Shown: piece by piece, positions 19,672 to 29,425 of the stretch
Layout of the letters: each line of letters starts with the position of its first letter
Position numbering within the stretch: the first letter of the stretch is position 1
Assembly (NCBI RefSeq): GCF_000347775.1
Contig: NZ_APAT01000015.1
Span: 310,001 to 374,000, forward strand
DNA from: Marinobacter santoriniensis NKSG1
GTDB taxonomy: Bacteria; Pseudomonadota; Gammaproteobacteria; Pseudomonadales; Oleiphilaceae
Length of the DNA stretch: 64,000 bases
Reading direction: 5' to 3'
Notes under the pieces: model-generated
Databases searched by the model: none
The model's input: the letters and a program-made list of their open reading frames with translations, nothing else
What the model was told of the DNA's origin: nothing
Position numbers and translations under genes: made by a program

Positions 19672-20722
19672 GATCCACTCTCATAGGGTTTGAATCCATC
19701 AGTTGTTCGGCACACTCCCGAAGTCGCTCGAGGAAGCCCTGGAGAAACGCCTCCGGCAGTTCGGCTTCCACCGACAAATACCATGCCTGTTCAGACGCAA
19801 ATTGCCGACATTTTACGGCGTCTTTCGCCGTCATAACCAGCCACTCATCCGGGCCGGCCGAAAGATCACCCGGCTTGAAGTCGTGATGGTCCGGGAACGG
19901 TGCTTCGCGGACGGTTGCACCGAGTGCCCGGAGTGTTTCAAAAAACCGATTCGGGTTGCCGATGCCGGCTACAGCTCGAACCTTTTTTCCGCACAGAGCA
20001 TCCGGAGACCGTTGTTCAGAAGTAGCGAGATTGATCAGGGAAGACGGTACAAGACGCATCGCAAACAACTCCGGGTGGTCGACTCCCGCAAAACTGTCGA
20101 GCCGGTTTTCTCCATCCGTCTGCCCGTCACCATTGACCAGGACAAAATCAACGCCGGTCAGTCGCGAAACCGGTTCACGCAACGGACCCACCGGTATCAA
20201 CGCACCGTTACCGATGCCTCTCGCCCCGTCAAAAACAGCCAGTTCGATATCCCGTGGCAACGCGTAATGCTGCAATCCGTCGTCACAGATCAGAACATCA
20301 CCAAGGGATTGGGACAGCGCGAACTCGGCGCCCCGCAGTCTTTGTGGATCCACCACGACGGGAACACCGGTGGCCTGTGCCAGCATCACCGGCTCGTCTC
20401 CGGCCAGAGAGGGGGAGGTATCGCCATCCACCACCAGGGGGTAATGATCGGATTTGCCTCCGTAACCGCGACTCAGAATAACCGGCTGCCAGCCAGCCAC
20501 ACGCATCTCACGCACGAGTCGCGCCGTGAGCGGCGATTTGCCGGTTCCGCCTGCGGTGATGTTGCCAACCACCACAACCGGAACCGGAAGAGAGGCATTG
20601 CGTCGATCCCAGGCCTTGCGTCGACGTGATTCGGCGACGGCCCGGTAAAGCCAAGCCAGCGGTGCCAGCCACCGCAGAGGACGGCCCTCACCGTACCAGA
20701 GCCGGTCCACCAGGGAACTCAT
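19664..20722 (-). CDS. lpxK: Tetraacyldisaccharide 4'-kinase
   Basis: 352 residues. It phosphorylates the lipid A disaccharide at the 4' position at the inner membrane. P-loop [12 protein letters not shown] at about residues 54-65, after a short N-terminal hydrophobic helix, and the typical LSRGYGGKS and DEPVMLA segments. The start overlaps the msbA stop by four bases (ATGA), so the two lipid A genes are coupled. Confidence 0.95.
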   Translation of the reverse strand: MSSLVDRLWYGEGRPLRWLAPLAWLYRAVAESRRRKAWDRRNASLPVPVVVVGNITAGGTGKSPLTARLVREMRVAGWQPVILSRGYGGKSDHYPLVVDGDTSPSLAGDEPVMLAQATGVPVVVDPQRLRGAEFALSQSLGDVLICDDGLQHYALPRDIELAVFDGARGIGNGALIPVGPLREPVSRLTGVDFVLVNGDGQTDGENRLDSFAGVDHPELFAMRLVPSSLINLATSEQRSPDALCGKKVRAVAGIGNPNRFFETLRALGATVREAPFPDHHDFKPGDLSAGPDEWLVMTAKDAVKCRQFASEQAWYLSVEAELPEAFLQGFLERLRECAEQLMDSNPMRVDHG

Positions 20723-22491
20723 GCGTGCTCGCTGAACTGCATCTGATGCAACTGGGCGTAGGCACCACCCTGGGCCAACAGATCCTCGTGCCGGCCAGAC
20801 TCGACAATCTGGCCCTGATCCATCACCAGTATCCGGTCGGCCTTTTCAATCGTTGACAGTCTGTGGGCGATCACCAGGGTTGTACGCCCCTGCATCACGG
20901 TTTCCAGTGCTTCCTGGATATGACGCTCAGACTCGGTGTCCAGCGCCGAGGTCGCCTCGTCCAGAATCAGGATCGGTGCATCCTTGAGCAGCGCCCGGGC
21001 AATTGCCAGCCGCTGTCTCTGACCGCCGGACAGCATCACACCGTTGTCACCGATCATGGTATCCAGCCCCTGCGGCATACGGTCGATGAATTCCAGCGCA
21101 TGGGCCTGTTCAGCGGCCGCACGAATCTCCTCCCGACTGCAGTCCCGGAGCACACCATAGGCAATGTTTGCCGCGATGGTATCGTTGAACAGTACGACGC
21201 TCTGAGTCACCAGCGCAATCTGGGCCCTGAGCGATTTCAGGGAATACTCACGGAGCGAATGCCCATCAATCCGGATGTCGCCACCGGTATGGTCATAAAA
21301 GCGAGGCAGGAGGCTTACCAGGGTGGACTTGCCACTGCCCGAACGACCGACCAGCGCCACACTCTGGCCCGCCGGAATGGAAATCGAGATGCCATCCAGC
21401 ACGTTATCGAGCTGATCCCGGTAACGGAACGACACATCGTCGAAGTCGATATCGCCCGACACCCGATCCGGCGCATAGGTTCCCGGATCTTCTTCCGGCT
21501 TCTCGTCAATGGTTTCAAAAACGTCGTATGCCGCAGCCACACCTTTCTGGATCTTGGCGTGTATGTTGGTTACCTGTCGGATCGGTTTGGCCATGGTGGT
21601 CGCAGCCGTCAGAAACGCGACCAGCTGCCCCGTCGTCATCTCCCCACGGATCTCCGGAGCCAGCATCATCCAGACGAGACCCGCGATGGCAATGGCCACG
21701 AGCACCTGGATCACAGGAACGCTGGTGGCCTGGGTGGCCGCCATTTTCAGGCTCTGGGTCAGGTTCCGGTCGTTCACCTCGCGGAACCGCTCCCGTTCAT
21801 AGGGCTCGCCGCCGAAGGTGCGGACCACCCGATAGCCACTGATGGATTCGGACGCAACGTGAGTGATGTCCCCCATGGATCCCTGAATGCGACGACTGAT
21901 ACGACGGAAACGCTTGCTGGCGTAACTGACGACCGCACCAATGATCGGGCCGACGGTGAGGAACAGCAGCGTCAGCTTCCAGTTGGTGTACAACATGAAG
22001 CCCAGAAGCCCCAGAACCGTCAGGCCCTCCCTCAAGGCTGTGGTCACCGCATTGGTGGTAGCTTCGGCGACCTGCTCCACGTTGAAGGTCAGCTTCGACA
22101 CCAGCCGGCCCGAGGCGTTGTCGTCGAAATACCGGGAAGGCAGGGCCATGAGGCGGTTGAACAGATCAGCCCGCAAGGCGTTGATGACATGACGACCAAC
22201 GTAATTGATGAAGTAGGTGCTCATGTAGGTGCCGAGTCCCCGGGCACCGAAAACACCGACAATCAGCAGGGTGAGCTGCAGTCGATTCTGATCGGTGGGA
22301 TTCTCGATGGCGGCAATGACGTACTCCATCGCCGCCGCCATGCCCGTGGAGGCACCGGCATAGATCATGTTGCCAATGACGGCGAGAAGGAATGCGAGCC
22401 AGAAGGGCTTCGCATAGGACAACAGACGTTTATAGGTTTCCCAGCTGCCCCGGTCTTTGGGAACCGGCGCAGGTGTTTCCAGGTCACTCAC
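20719..22491 (-). CDS. msbA: Lipid A export ABC transporter/permease
   Basis: 590 residues, a half-transporter that works as a homodimer to flip lipid A-core across the inner membrane. Six transmembrane helices in about residues 25-310, then a nucleotide-binding domain with Walker A GRSGSGKST, signature LSGGQRQRLAIARALL, Walker B ILILDEATSALD and the switch histidine in IAHRLST. It overlaps exbD by 8 bases upstream and lpxK by 4 downstream. Confidence 0.95.
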   Translation of the reverse strand: MSDLETPAPVPKDRGSWETYKRLLSYAKPFWLAFLLAVIGNMIYAGASTGMAAAMEYVIAAIENPTDQNRLQLTLLIVGVFGARGLGTYMSTYFINYVGRHVINALRADLFNRLMALPSRYFDDNASGRLVSKLTFNVEQVAEATTNAVTTALREGLTVLGLLGFMLYTNWKLTLLFLTVGPIIGAVVSYASKRFRRISRRIQGSMGDITHVASESISGYRVVRTFGGEPYERERFREVNDRNLTQSLKMAATQATSVPVIQVLVAIAIAGLVWMMLAPEIRGEMTTGQLVAFLTAATTMAKPIRQVTNIHAKIQKGVAAAYDVFETIDEKPEEDPGTYAPDRVSGDIDFDDVSFRYRDQLDNVLDGISISIPAGQSVALVGRSGSGKSTLVSLLPRFYDHTGGDIRIDGHSLREYSLKSLRAQIALVTQSVVLFNDTIAANIAYGVLRDCSREEIRAAAEQAHALEFIDRMPQGLDTMIGDNGVMLSGGQRQRLAIARALLKDAPILILDEATSALDTESERHIQEALETVMQGRTTLVIAHRLSTIEKADRILVMDQGQIVESGRHEDLLAQGGAYAQLHQMQFSEHA

Positions 22492-22912
22492 CCGAATCCG
22501 CCTCCCGCTCCGTGGTGATGCTCAGTTTGGCAAAACCAAGGCGGCCAGCGACATCCATCGCACGGACCACGTATTCGTGGGGCGTGCGCGCATCGGCAGT
22601 GATGATGAACGGCAGGGTATGATCGCCTTTGGCCAGCTCGCGAACGCCCCGCTCGAGCGTCTCGCGGCGATTGTTTACGAGAACCCGGTCGTTGAGGGTG
22701 TATTGGCCCTGGGCGTTGATAACCACATCGATCTGTTGGGTTTCCGCCGGTTTCGCCGGTTCGCCGCTTGCCTCGGGCAGTTCCACCTCAAGGTGGCTTT
22801 CCCGGGTAAACGTCGTCGAAACCATAAAGAAAATCAGCAGCAGGAAAACCACGTCAATCAGTGGCGTCAGGTCGACCCCGACCTCCTGACTTCTCTGGCG
22901 CTTGAACTTCAC
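22484..22912 (-). CDS. exbD: ExbD/TolR-family energy-transducing protein
   Basis: 142 residues with one N-terminal transmembrane helix (LIDVVFLLLIFFMVSTTF) that holds the conserved proton-path aspartate D20, then a periplasmic domain. It works with ExbB to couple the proton gradient to an outer-membrane process. No tonB is adjacent. Its place directly before msbA and lpxK, as in P. aeruginosa PA2982-PA2983, suggests an envelope role beyond iron uptake. Confidence 0.88.
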   Translation of the reverse strand: MKFKRQRSQEVGVDLTPLIDVVFLLLIFFMVSTTFTRESHLEVELPEASGEPAKPAETQQIDVVINAQGQYTLNDRVLVNNRRETLERGVRELAKGDHTLPFIITADARTPHEYVVRAMDVAGRLGFAKLSITTEREADSGE

Positions 22913-22917
22913 GGCGT

Positions 22918-23544
22918 TCAGGCTCCTTCCACGTCGATTTCGCGGTCTCCGTGGACAACCTCAACGAGCTTGACCGCTTCCTGTTCCATATTGACCACCA
23001 ATTCATCCACTCGACGAATGAAGTAGCGATGGCAGATCAGGGCCGGAATCGCAACACTGAGACCCGCAGCCGTGGTAATCAGCGCCTCGGAGATACCACC
23101 GGCCAGATTTCCCGCATTGCCGACACCCGCCAGCTGGATTTCGGCGAACACCTTGATCATACCGATAACGGTGCCCAGAAGACCGAGCAGCGGCGAAATC
23201 GTTGCGACCGTTCCGAGGGGATTCAGGAACCGCTCAAGATCGTGGATGACCTGGCTGGCCTCGTGTTCGATGCTTTCCTTCATGATATCGCGGCCGTGCT
23301 TGGCATTCAGCAGACCGCCAGCCAGAATGCGCCCCAGCGGTGAAGAAGCCTGGAGAGCCTTGAGCTTCCGGCCATTGAGATCCTTTTTCTTGATCCAGCG
23401 CCAGAGCTCATTGATGGTCTGGGGCGGAGCAACCCGTGACGCCCGCAGGGTCCAGAAACGTTCCAGAATGATGGCGAGGGCCAGTACGGAACAGGCAACG
23501 ATGGGCACCATCATAATGCCGCCAGCTTTCAACAACTCGAACAC
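22918..23544 (-). CDS. exbB: MotA/TolQ/ExbB-family proton channel protein
   Basis: 208 residues with three predicted transmembrane segments: near the N-terminus (GGIMMVPIVACSVLALAIIL) and two in the second half (TVATISPLLGLLGTVIGMIKVF and SEALITTAAGLSVAIPALI). This is the ExbB/TolQ architecture. It forms a stator with ExbD and lies 5 bases upstream of it. It probably starts the exbB-exbD-msbA-lpxK transcription unit. Confidence 0.9.
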   Translation of the reverse strand: MFELLKAGGIMMVPIVACSVLALAIILERFWTLRASRVAPPQTINELWRWIKKKDLNGRKLKALQASSPLGRILAGGLLNAKHGRDIMKESIEHEASQVIHDLERFLNPLGTVATISPLLGLLGTVIGMIKVFAEIQLAGVGNAGNLAGGISEALITTAAGLSVAIPALICHRYFIRRVDELVVNMEQEAVKLVEVVHGDREIDVEGA

Positions 23545-23616
23545 GCTTGGTCTCCCTGATTAGTTACAAGCCGCGCTACTTTAGCATAGCTGCCGTTTCA
23601 GGCCACACCCGTTATG

Positions 23617-26073
23617 TCACGGTATTTTACATTGGTCACGGGCGAGACCGGCACCGCCTATCCAGAAGGGAGACTCATCGACGGCCTCGCCGATAATCAG
23701 CCCCCGGGGACCGCCGGTCATCGTAATGGCGCCCGAGCAGGCCGTGTTCAGCGCAACGGCCCCAACCTCCCGATAACGCCGCACCACCGAGGGATGGGGG
23801 TGGCCAAAATGATGGTGATAGCCGGCGCTGTAGATCACATAATCGGGAGCCAACGCCCGAACCCACCGGGCCGACGAGGAACTCCTGCTCCCGTGATGCG
23901 GAGCCAGCACGATCCGAACCGAGGGATCCGAAGCCCGCTTTCCGCTCCTGGCGTCGAGAAACCGAGCCTCCGTACCGGTGGTGATGTCCCCGGGAAGAAT
24001 CCATTCGATATCCGCTTCCCGGTCCCGGATCGTCAGAACGCAGGAGGCGTCGTTGCCGGAGCGGGCAAGCGGATCCCGCCAGAACGAGAGTTCCAGGCCG
24101 GAAAACCTGAACTGGCGGGAGGCGCAGTCATCAACAACCGGCACATCCATACCGGCCAGCCTCCGGGCAATGGGGGTCGGCTCTCCAGTGACAAGGTGAT
24201 TCACAGGCAGGCGGCTGAAGAGCGCCTTCAGCCCCCCGGCATGATCCCGATCATTGTGACTGACCACCAGGGTATCGATCCGTTCGATCCCGAGCGCCTT
24301 CAGGTTGGGCACGATGGTCGATTCCACCGCCGAGAAAACCCCGGGGACCGCCGGCCCGGTATCATAGAGCAAAGCCCGGTTTCCCCGCGTGAGCAGAACC
24401 GACAGCCCCTGCCCCACATCAAACACCTGGATCCGTGTGCTTGTCGGTATTGCACCGGCGCCTGCGGATCGAGTGTCGGCGCCTGCAAGCAGCCAGAGCG
24501 TCACAGCAAGGATGGTCGCAGGCCGACTCCAGGGTAACGGAAGCCGGATGGCAACCAGCCCGAGCACAGCAACGAACACAAGAGTTCCGGTAGCGGCGGA
24601 TGTCGCTGGCCACGACTGCTTTGAAAGCCAGACCAGTACCCACCAGAGCGCATCCAGAACGCCATCCATCAAAGGCAGCGCCATGGAGGAAAGATCCGGA
24701 AGCGCAGCAACGACAAGACCACCCAGGACGATGACGGGCATCACGACAAAGGAAACCCAGGGAATCGCAAACACGTTGGCCAACAGACCGGCCACTGGCT
24801 GACTCTGGCCAAACTGAGCCAACACCGGCGCCAACCCTACGAACACGCCAGCCTGCGCAAGAAGGAGGCCCCGAAGCCAGCCAGGCCGCCCCAACCGATT
24901 CGAGAAAATCAGCACCAGAATAGCGACGGCCGAGAAAGACAGCCAGAAGCCCTGATCGAGCGGCGCAAACGGGTCCAGCAGGAGCACCAGAACGAGTGCG
25001 ATGACCAACGTCCGCCAGGGCGATCCATAGCTTCCGCTCATGGCCGCCATCATCGCCAAAACAGCCATCACCAACGCGCGGCGGGTGGGAACGGTAAATC
25101 CAGCCGCCAACGCATACACCAGACAACACAGGCCGACCACCAGCAAGACACAGCGACGGGCCCCGGATGCCGAAAGTCGACTCGCCGGGACCGACAAAAG
25201 CAACTGACGAACCGCTATGCCCACAGCGAATGCAATCAGACCGAGGTGCAACCCCGAGATGGCAACCAGATGGACGGTGCCGGTCGCCTTCAGTACCTCC
25301 CATTGAGAATCCGTGACCGATCCACGGTTGCCAATCATCAGCGACGCAATCAACGGGTAATGTCGTGCCCCACCGAACTGGCTCTCCACCCATCGAGCCA
25401 GCGCCTGATGCCATCGGGTATATCGGCAGTGCCAACCACACACCAGCGAAGACGCCGGCGACGCGGACTGCACGGTACCGGTGGCCCGGAAACCCTGCCG
25501 GAACAGCCAGTCTTCATAGCGGAACCCGGCCGGGTTCAGGGTGCCATGGGGGCGTTTGAGCGTCACCGTGAGCGTCAGCCGATGTGCCTCGAGGACGGAG
25601 GGATCCCCGTGATACCAGGTCAGGCGGAGCTTGTCGGGAAGATTGGGGTGAGCCCGCCCCGGCCATCCGGTGACGCAAAAACTGAACCGGAGGCTTCGAA
25701 AGCTCCCCCGGGATGGCAGATCACAGACGTAACCGCTCACCACCACGGGAACACCTTCAAGCCGTGCCGGAAGACGTTGTGACAGCCGCTCGGACGAATG
25801 CCAGCATCCCCATGCCAGCCCGCCAACCAGACAGACCACAAGCCATAAAAAACGATGAAGCCAGCGTGAGGAGACAATGCGGACACTGCAAAATGCTGTC
25901 ATAAAGATGATCAGCAACATCCACGATGCTGGCAAGATCGACAAGCGATACAGTAAGATATCGCCGCACGCGAACGCGAATGCGCCGGGGCCACCGACAA
26001 AGAACCCGGGCCTCGGGAAATTCGGTCCCGTGCCCCTGACATGTTCGGACAATCCGTGTCCTCCATTTTTCAT
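23617..26073 (-). CDS. comEC: ComEC/Rec2-family DNA internalisation protein
   Basis: 818 residues, typical for the full-length family. Hydrophobic N-terminal helices and a DUF4131 domain, then the ComEC membrane domain (TVHLVAISGLHLGLIAF; ALVMAVLAMMAAMSGS), and a C-terminal metallo-beta-lactamase domain with SHNDRDHAGG (about residues 605-615) and LAPHHGSRSS. It moves single-stranded DNA across the inner membrane in natural transformation. All three domains are intact. The exact start is uncertain; the first 20 residues are not obviously conserved. It diverges from the DUF2062 gene and lies upstream of exbB on the same strand. Confidence 0.92.
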   Translation of the reverse strand: MKNGGHGLSEHVRGTGPNFPRPGFFVGGPGAFAFACGDILLYRLSILPASWMLLIIFMTAFCSVRIVSSRWLHRFLWLVVCLVGGLAWGCWHSSERLSQRLPARLEGVPVVVSGYVCDLPSRGSFRSLRFSFCVTGWPGRAHPNLPDKLRLTWYHGDPSVLEAHRLTLTVTLKRPHGTLNPAGFRYEDWLFRQGFRATGTVQSASPASSLVCGWHCRYTRWHQALARWVESQFGGARHYPLIASLMIGNRGSVTDSQWEVLKATGTVHLVAISGLHLGLIAFAVGIAVRQLLLSVPASRLSASGARRCVLLVVGLCCLVYALAAGFTVPTRRALVMAVLAMMAAMSGSYGSPWRTLVIALVLVLLLDPFAPLDQGFWLSFSAVAILVLIFSNRLGRPGWLRGLLLAQAGVFVGLAPVLAQFGQSQPVAGLLANVFAIPWVSFVVMPVIVLGGLVVAALPDLSSMALPLMDGVLDALWWVLVWLSKQSWPATSAATGTLVFVAVLGLVAIRLPLPWSRPATILAVTLWLLAGADTRSAGAGAIPTSTRIQVFDVGQGLSVLLTRGNRALLYDTGPAVPGVFSAVESTIVPNLKALGIERIDTLVVSHNDRDHAGGLKALFSRLPVNHLVTGEPTPIARRLAGMDVPVVDDCASRQFRFSGLELSFWRDPLARSGNDASCVLTIRDREADIEWILPGDITTGTEARFLDARSGKRASDPSVRIVLAPHHGSRSSSSARWVRALAPDYVIYSAGYHHHFGHPHPSVVRRYREVGAVALNTACSGAITMTGGPRGLIIGEAVDESPFWIGGAGLARDQCKIP

Positions 26074-26131
26074 TCATCTCCGACGACATCCTTGTCGCCG
26101 GGGTTACCACAATCAACAGGCAGAACTTCCG

Positions 26132-26677
26132 ATGCCAAAGAAGTTCATGAAACGCTATCTGCCAACGCCCGAGAAAGTGCAGTCGATGCAATCACTGCAC
26201 TTTCTGGGCGATATACTTCATGAACCGAACCTCTGGCATATCAACCGACATAGCGTTGCGCGGGCGTTCCTGGTCGGCGTCTGGTTCTGCTTTATTCCAA
26301 TGCCATTCCAGATGGTTGCCGCCGCGATATTCGCGATCTGGTTCAACGCCAACCTGCCTCTGTCGGTGGTGCTGGTCTGGATCAGCAATCCGTTAACCAT
26401 GCCCCCACTGTTTTATTTCAATTACAAGGTCGGCGCGTGGGTGTTAAGTCGCCCGGTGTTAACGTTTGACTTCCACCTGTCCTGGGCCTGGATCAGCGAA
26501 CGCATCGTGGACATCGGGATTCCGCTCTATCTCGGCTCAATCATCTGCGCCACGGTCTTCGCCTGTGTGTCCTACCTGGTCATCCAGTTCCTGTGGCGCC
26601 GAAAAATCCGCTCCGACTGGCGAGCAAGACGGGGCACCCGGATCCAGGGTAAACGCAGGAGCAATCAGCTCTCCTGA
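26132..26677 (+). CDS. DUF2062 membrane protein
   Basis: 181 residues. The N-terminal part (KRYLPTPEKVQSMQSLHFLGDILHEPNLWHINRHSVARAF) and two or three hydrophobic stretches (VGVWFCFIPMPFQMVAAAIFAIWF; YLGSIICATVFACVSYLVIQFL) match the DUF2062 family; the FIPMPFQ segment is its hallmark. The tail is very basic. The function is unknown. The gene is found beside lol and comEC genes in pseudomonads as well. Its end overlaps the convergent lolD end by 13 bases. Confidence 0.85.
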   Translation: MPKKFMKRYLPTPEKVQSMQSLHFLGDILHEPNLWHINRHSVARAFLVGVWFCFIPMPFQMVAAAIFAIWFNANLPLSVVLVWISNPLTMPPLFYFNYKVGAWVLSRPVLTFDFHLSWAWISERIVDIGIPLYLGSIICATVFACVSYLVIQFLWRRKIRSDWRARRGTRIQGKRRSNQLS

Positions 26678-27375
26678 ACCAGTCGCCCCTGCTCCAGCCG
26701 CAGGACACGCCCGAGGCTCCGGGCCATGCGCATGTCGTGGGTCACCATCACGAAGGCGATCCCGAACTGATCCCTGAGCGACTCGATCAAAGCCTGAACG
26801 CCCTCCCCGGTCTGTTCATCCAGATTACCGGTGGGCTCGTCCATCAGCACGCACGCCGGTTCGTTGACGAGGGCACGGGCAATCGCCACCCGCTGACGCT
26901 CGCCTCCGGACAACTCTCCGGGCTTGTGGGCAAGCCTGGCGCCAAGTCCCACTTTTTCCAGGATTGCTGTCGCCTTTTCCCTGGCAACCTTTACCGGGAC
27001 GCCACCCAGTGCGCAGGGCATCATCACGTTCTCAAGTGCCGTAAACTCCGGCAGGAGGTGATGAAACTGATAGACGAACCCGAGATGGCGATTCCGGAAG
27101 CGGGCACGCCCACCTTCGGACAGCGTCTGGATGTTTTCACCACAGATGTGGATGGTTCCCGAGGAAGGCTTGTCCAGGCCTCCCAGCAGGTTCAATAACG
27201 TCGTCTTGCCAGCACCACTGCTGCCCACAATGGCGACGGTCTCCCCCGTGGCCACGGTCAGCGAGATGCCCGAAAAAATCGTCAGCTTCTCGGGACCTTC
27301 ATTGTAGGTCCTTGTGACCTCACGGCAGTCGATAACTGGCCTATTGTCTTTCATGGATGCGCTCGCCTCATTCAT
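26665..27375 (-). CDS. lolD: Lipoprotein-releasing system ATP-binding protein
   Basis: 236-residue ABC ATPase: Walker A GSSGAGKTT (51-59), signature LSGGERQR (155-162), Walker B CVLMDEPTG with D179/E180. The YQFHHLLPEFTALENV segment is the LolD hallmark. With the membrane partner it releases outer-membrane lipoproteins to LolA. Its start overlaps the permease stop by 8 bases. No second permease gene follows, unlike P. aeruginosa lolCDE. Confidence 0.93.
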   Translation of the reverse strand: MNEASASMKDNRPVIDCREVTRTYNEGPEKLTIFSGISLTVATGETVAIVGSSGAGKTTLLNLLGGLDKPSSGTIHICGENIQTLSEGGRARFRNRHLGFVYQFHHLLPEFTALENVMMPCALGGVPVKVAREKATAILEKVGLGARLAHKPGELSGGERQRVAIARALVNEPACVLMDEPTGNLDEQTGEGVQALIESLRDQFGIAFVMVTHDMRMARSLGRVLRLEQGRLVQES

Positions 27376-28609
27376 ACCTCAGAGCCTCCGCCGGATCGAT
27401 ACGGGAAGCGCGCCAGGCCGGATAGATGGTTGCCAGCAGACTCATTGCCAGGCCGGCACCACTGATGATCAGCACATCTTCCCACTGCAGCTGAGACGGC
27501 AGGTAACTGATGAAATAGACGTCAGCACTGAGGAAGTGGTGGCCGGTGACCGATTCCAGCCAGGCAATGGCATCACTGACGTTAAGTGCACCCAGGATCC
27601 CCAGCGCTGTGCCGATGAGCGTGCCGACGACGCCTATCACCGCGCCCTGAACAATGAAGATCCGCAGAATTCTGCCAGGTGTCGCGCCCATGGTCCGTAG
27701 AATGGCGATGTCTGCCGTCTTGTCAGTCACCACCATGACGAGAGTGGAGACAATATTGAACGCCGCCACCGCGACAATGAACATCAGGAGCAGGCCAATC
27801 ATGGTCTTCTCCATGCGGATGGCCTGGAACAGATTGCCGTGGGTACGCGTCCAGTCCGAGATGTAATAGCGCCCGTCAAGCATTCTCGCGGCCTCCCGCG
27901 CCACTTTCGGGGCAGCAAAGAGATCGTCCACCAGCAAACGGATGCCCTGGGCCTTACCACCGGTCCGCATCAGTTTCGCGGCGTCATCCATGTGAACCAG
28001 CGTGTAATTGCCATCCAGCTCGGCACCGACGCTGAAGATGCCTTTTACGGTGAACCGTTTGAGCCGGGGCAGCACACCCGCGGGCGTCAGGGAGGCTTCC
28101 GGAAGCACAACGGTGACCCGGTCCCCTATCTTCAGGCCCAGACTGGATGCAGCGATCCGGCCGATGATAATGCCGAATTCTCCGGACTTCAGGTCATCAA
28201 TGGACCCCTCGACCATATGATCCTCAATGATCGAGACTTTCTTTTCCTGCTCCGGAAGAATGCCGTTGAGCATAATGCCCCGGACATCGCCCCCTCTGGT
28301 CAGCATGCCCTGGGCGTGAATGAAGGGCGCAGCCTCCAGTACCCTGGGGTGTTGCTTTACAATCTTTTCCACAGACCGCCAGTCATCCAGTGGACCGTCG
28401 CCCTGAATCACCGCATGGGGCACCATGCCCAGGATGCGTTGCTTGAGCTCCCGATCAAAGCCATTCATGACAGACAGCACGATGATCAGAACCGCAACGC
28501 CGAGCATCAGCCCGATCATCGAGGTCAGCGATATGAAGGAAATAAAGTGGTTCCGGCGCTTGGCCGCGGTATACCGCAAGCCTATATAGAACGATAAAGG
28601 TCTGAACAT
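27368..28609 (-). CDS. Lipoprotein-releasing permease, LolC/LolE (possibly LolF) type
   Basis: 413 residues. One N-terminal transmembrane helix (FISFISLTSMIGLMLGVAVLIIVLSVMNGF), a periplasmic domain of about 210 residues, then three C-terminal helices (TMIGLLLMFIVAVAAFNIVSTLVMVV and following), the FtsX-type architecture of LolC/LolE. The N-terminal LRYTAAKRRNHFISFIS is typical. Because only one permease accompanies lolD, this may be the hybrid LolF that forms a homodimer with LolD. Otherwise a lolE lies elsewhere. I leave the symbol blank for that reason. Confidence 0.88.
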   Translation of the reverse strand: MFRPLSFYIGLRYTAAKRRNHFISFISLTSMIGLMLGVAVLIIVLSVMNGFDRELKQRILGMVPHAVIQGDGPLDDWRSVEKIVKQHPRVLEAAPFIHAQGMLTRGGDVRGIMLNGILPEQEKKVSIIEDHMVEGSIDDLKSGEFGIIIGRIAASSLGLKIGDRVTVVLPEASLTPAGVLPRLKRFTVKGIFSVGAELDGNYTLVHMDDAAKLMRTGGKAQGIRLLVDDLFAAPKVAREAARMLDGRYYISDWTRTHGNLFQAIRMEKTMIGLLLMFIVAVAAFNIVSTLVMVVTDKTADIAILRTMGATPGRILRIFIVQGAVIGVVGTLIGTALGILGALNVSDAIAWLESVTGHHFLSADVYFISYLPSQLQWEDVLIISGAGLAMSLLATIYPAWRASRIDPAEALRYE

Positions 28610-28730
28610 GGAGGAACGCCTGTCGCTACCATCAGCTCTTGAAGGTGTGTTGATCCCGCACCGGTGCCTGCCGGGCAGGAAACTGCTAAACTCTTATTTA
28701 CCAATAATAATTCTGATATCCGGAGCCGAG

Positions 28731-29318
28731 ATGGAGACACACGACACCGCCGGAGAATCCCGGGATGGAACGCCCGAACGCCGGGATTTTTTCCGTATTG
28801 AAGACCGGATCGGCCTGGAAATCCGCAAGCTCGCTCCCGATGCGGCCATCGACGAACAGATGTTCGATACTGACCACCTGGCCATGCTGAAAACGGAACT
28901 CCGACGGCACGACCAGGATTTCAGGAATCAACTGGCCATTCTGGCAGAGCGGGACCGGACGCTGACCGCCGCACTCAAGTCTCTCAATGGCAAGCTCGAC
29001 ACGCTGGCGCGCATTATGGCCTTTGAGCAAAATCCCTTGCAACCGGAAGACTGGCAGGAGGTGACGCTCAGTGAGGGCGGGCTGTCGTTTACCAGTGCCA
29101 GTGGCGCCCTGAAAAAGGGCGACCGCCTTGCGGTTCGCATGACACTTCCCCCCGATCTGGCGCAGGCTGAGGCGGTGACGGAAATCCTCGAGATCCATCC
29201 CGAATCCGCTGACAGCACAAGGGTTCACACGGAATTCGTCCAACTCAGTGATGGTGACCGGCAGCAAATCGCCCGTCATGTGATGCGTTGGCAAATTCGA
29301 CAGCGACAAAAAGGATAA
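28731..29318 (+). CDS. PilZ-domain protein
   Basis: 195 residues, soluble. N-terminal ERRDFFRIEDRIGLEI, a probable coiled coil at about residues 45-95, then a PilZ-like core with EVTLSEGGLSF (the D/N-x-S-x-x-G-type motif) at about 105-115 and a closing strand VHTEFVQLSDGDRQQIARHVMRWQ. The same gene neighbours lolC in P. aeruginosa (PA2989), a known member of its PilZ set. It probably binds cyclic di-GMP and acts through protein contact. Start at ATG 28731 with GGAG upstream. It diverges from the Lol permease gene. Confidence 0.82.
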   Translation: METHDTAGESRDGTPERRDFFRIEDRIGLEIRKLAPDAAIDEQMFDTDHLAMLKTELRRHDQDFRNQLAILAERDRTLTAALKSLNGKLDTLARIMAFEQNPLQPEDWQEVTLSEGGLSFTSASGALKKGDRLAVRMTLPPDLAQAEAVTEILEIHPESADSTRVHTEFVQLSDGDRQQIARHVMRWQIRQRQKG

Positions 29319-29425
29319 ACTGGGGAAAACCGGGTGACTTTTGTTAGCCTTTTTCGGATATTACGTTTTATCCATATCGATACGCGGTACCCTGAGCGGA
29401 CCCAAGCATGACTGGAGATCCATCA

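Noticed and set aside
20863..22518. Plus-strand open frame of about 550 codons
   Set aside because: It is antisense to msbA, with a composition rich in His, Arg and Gln and no domain.
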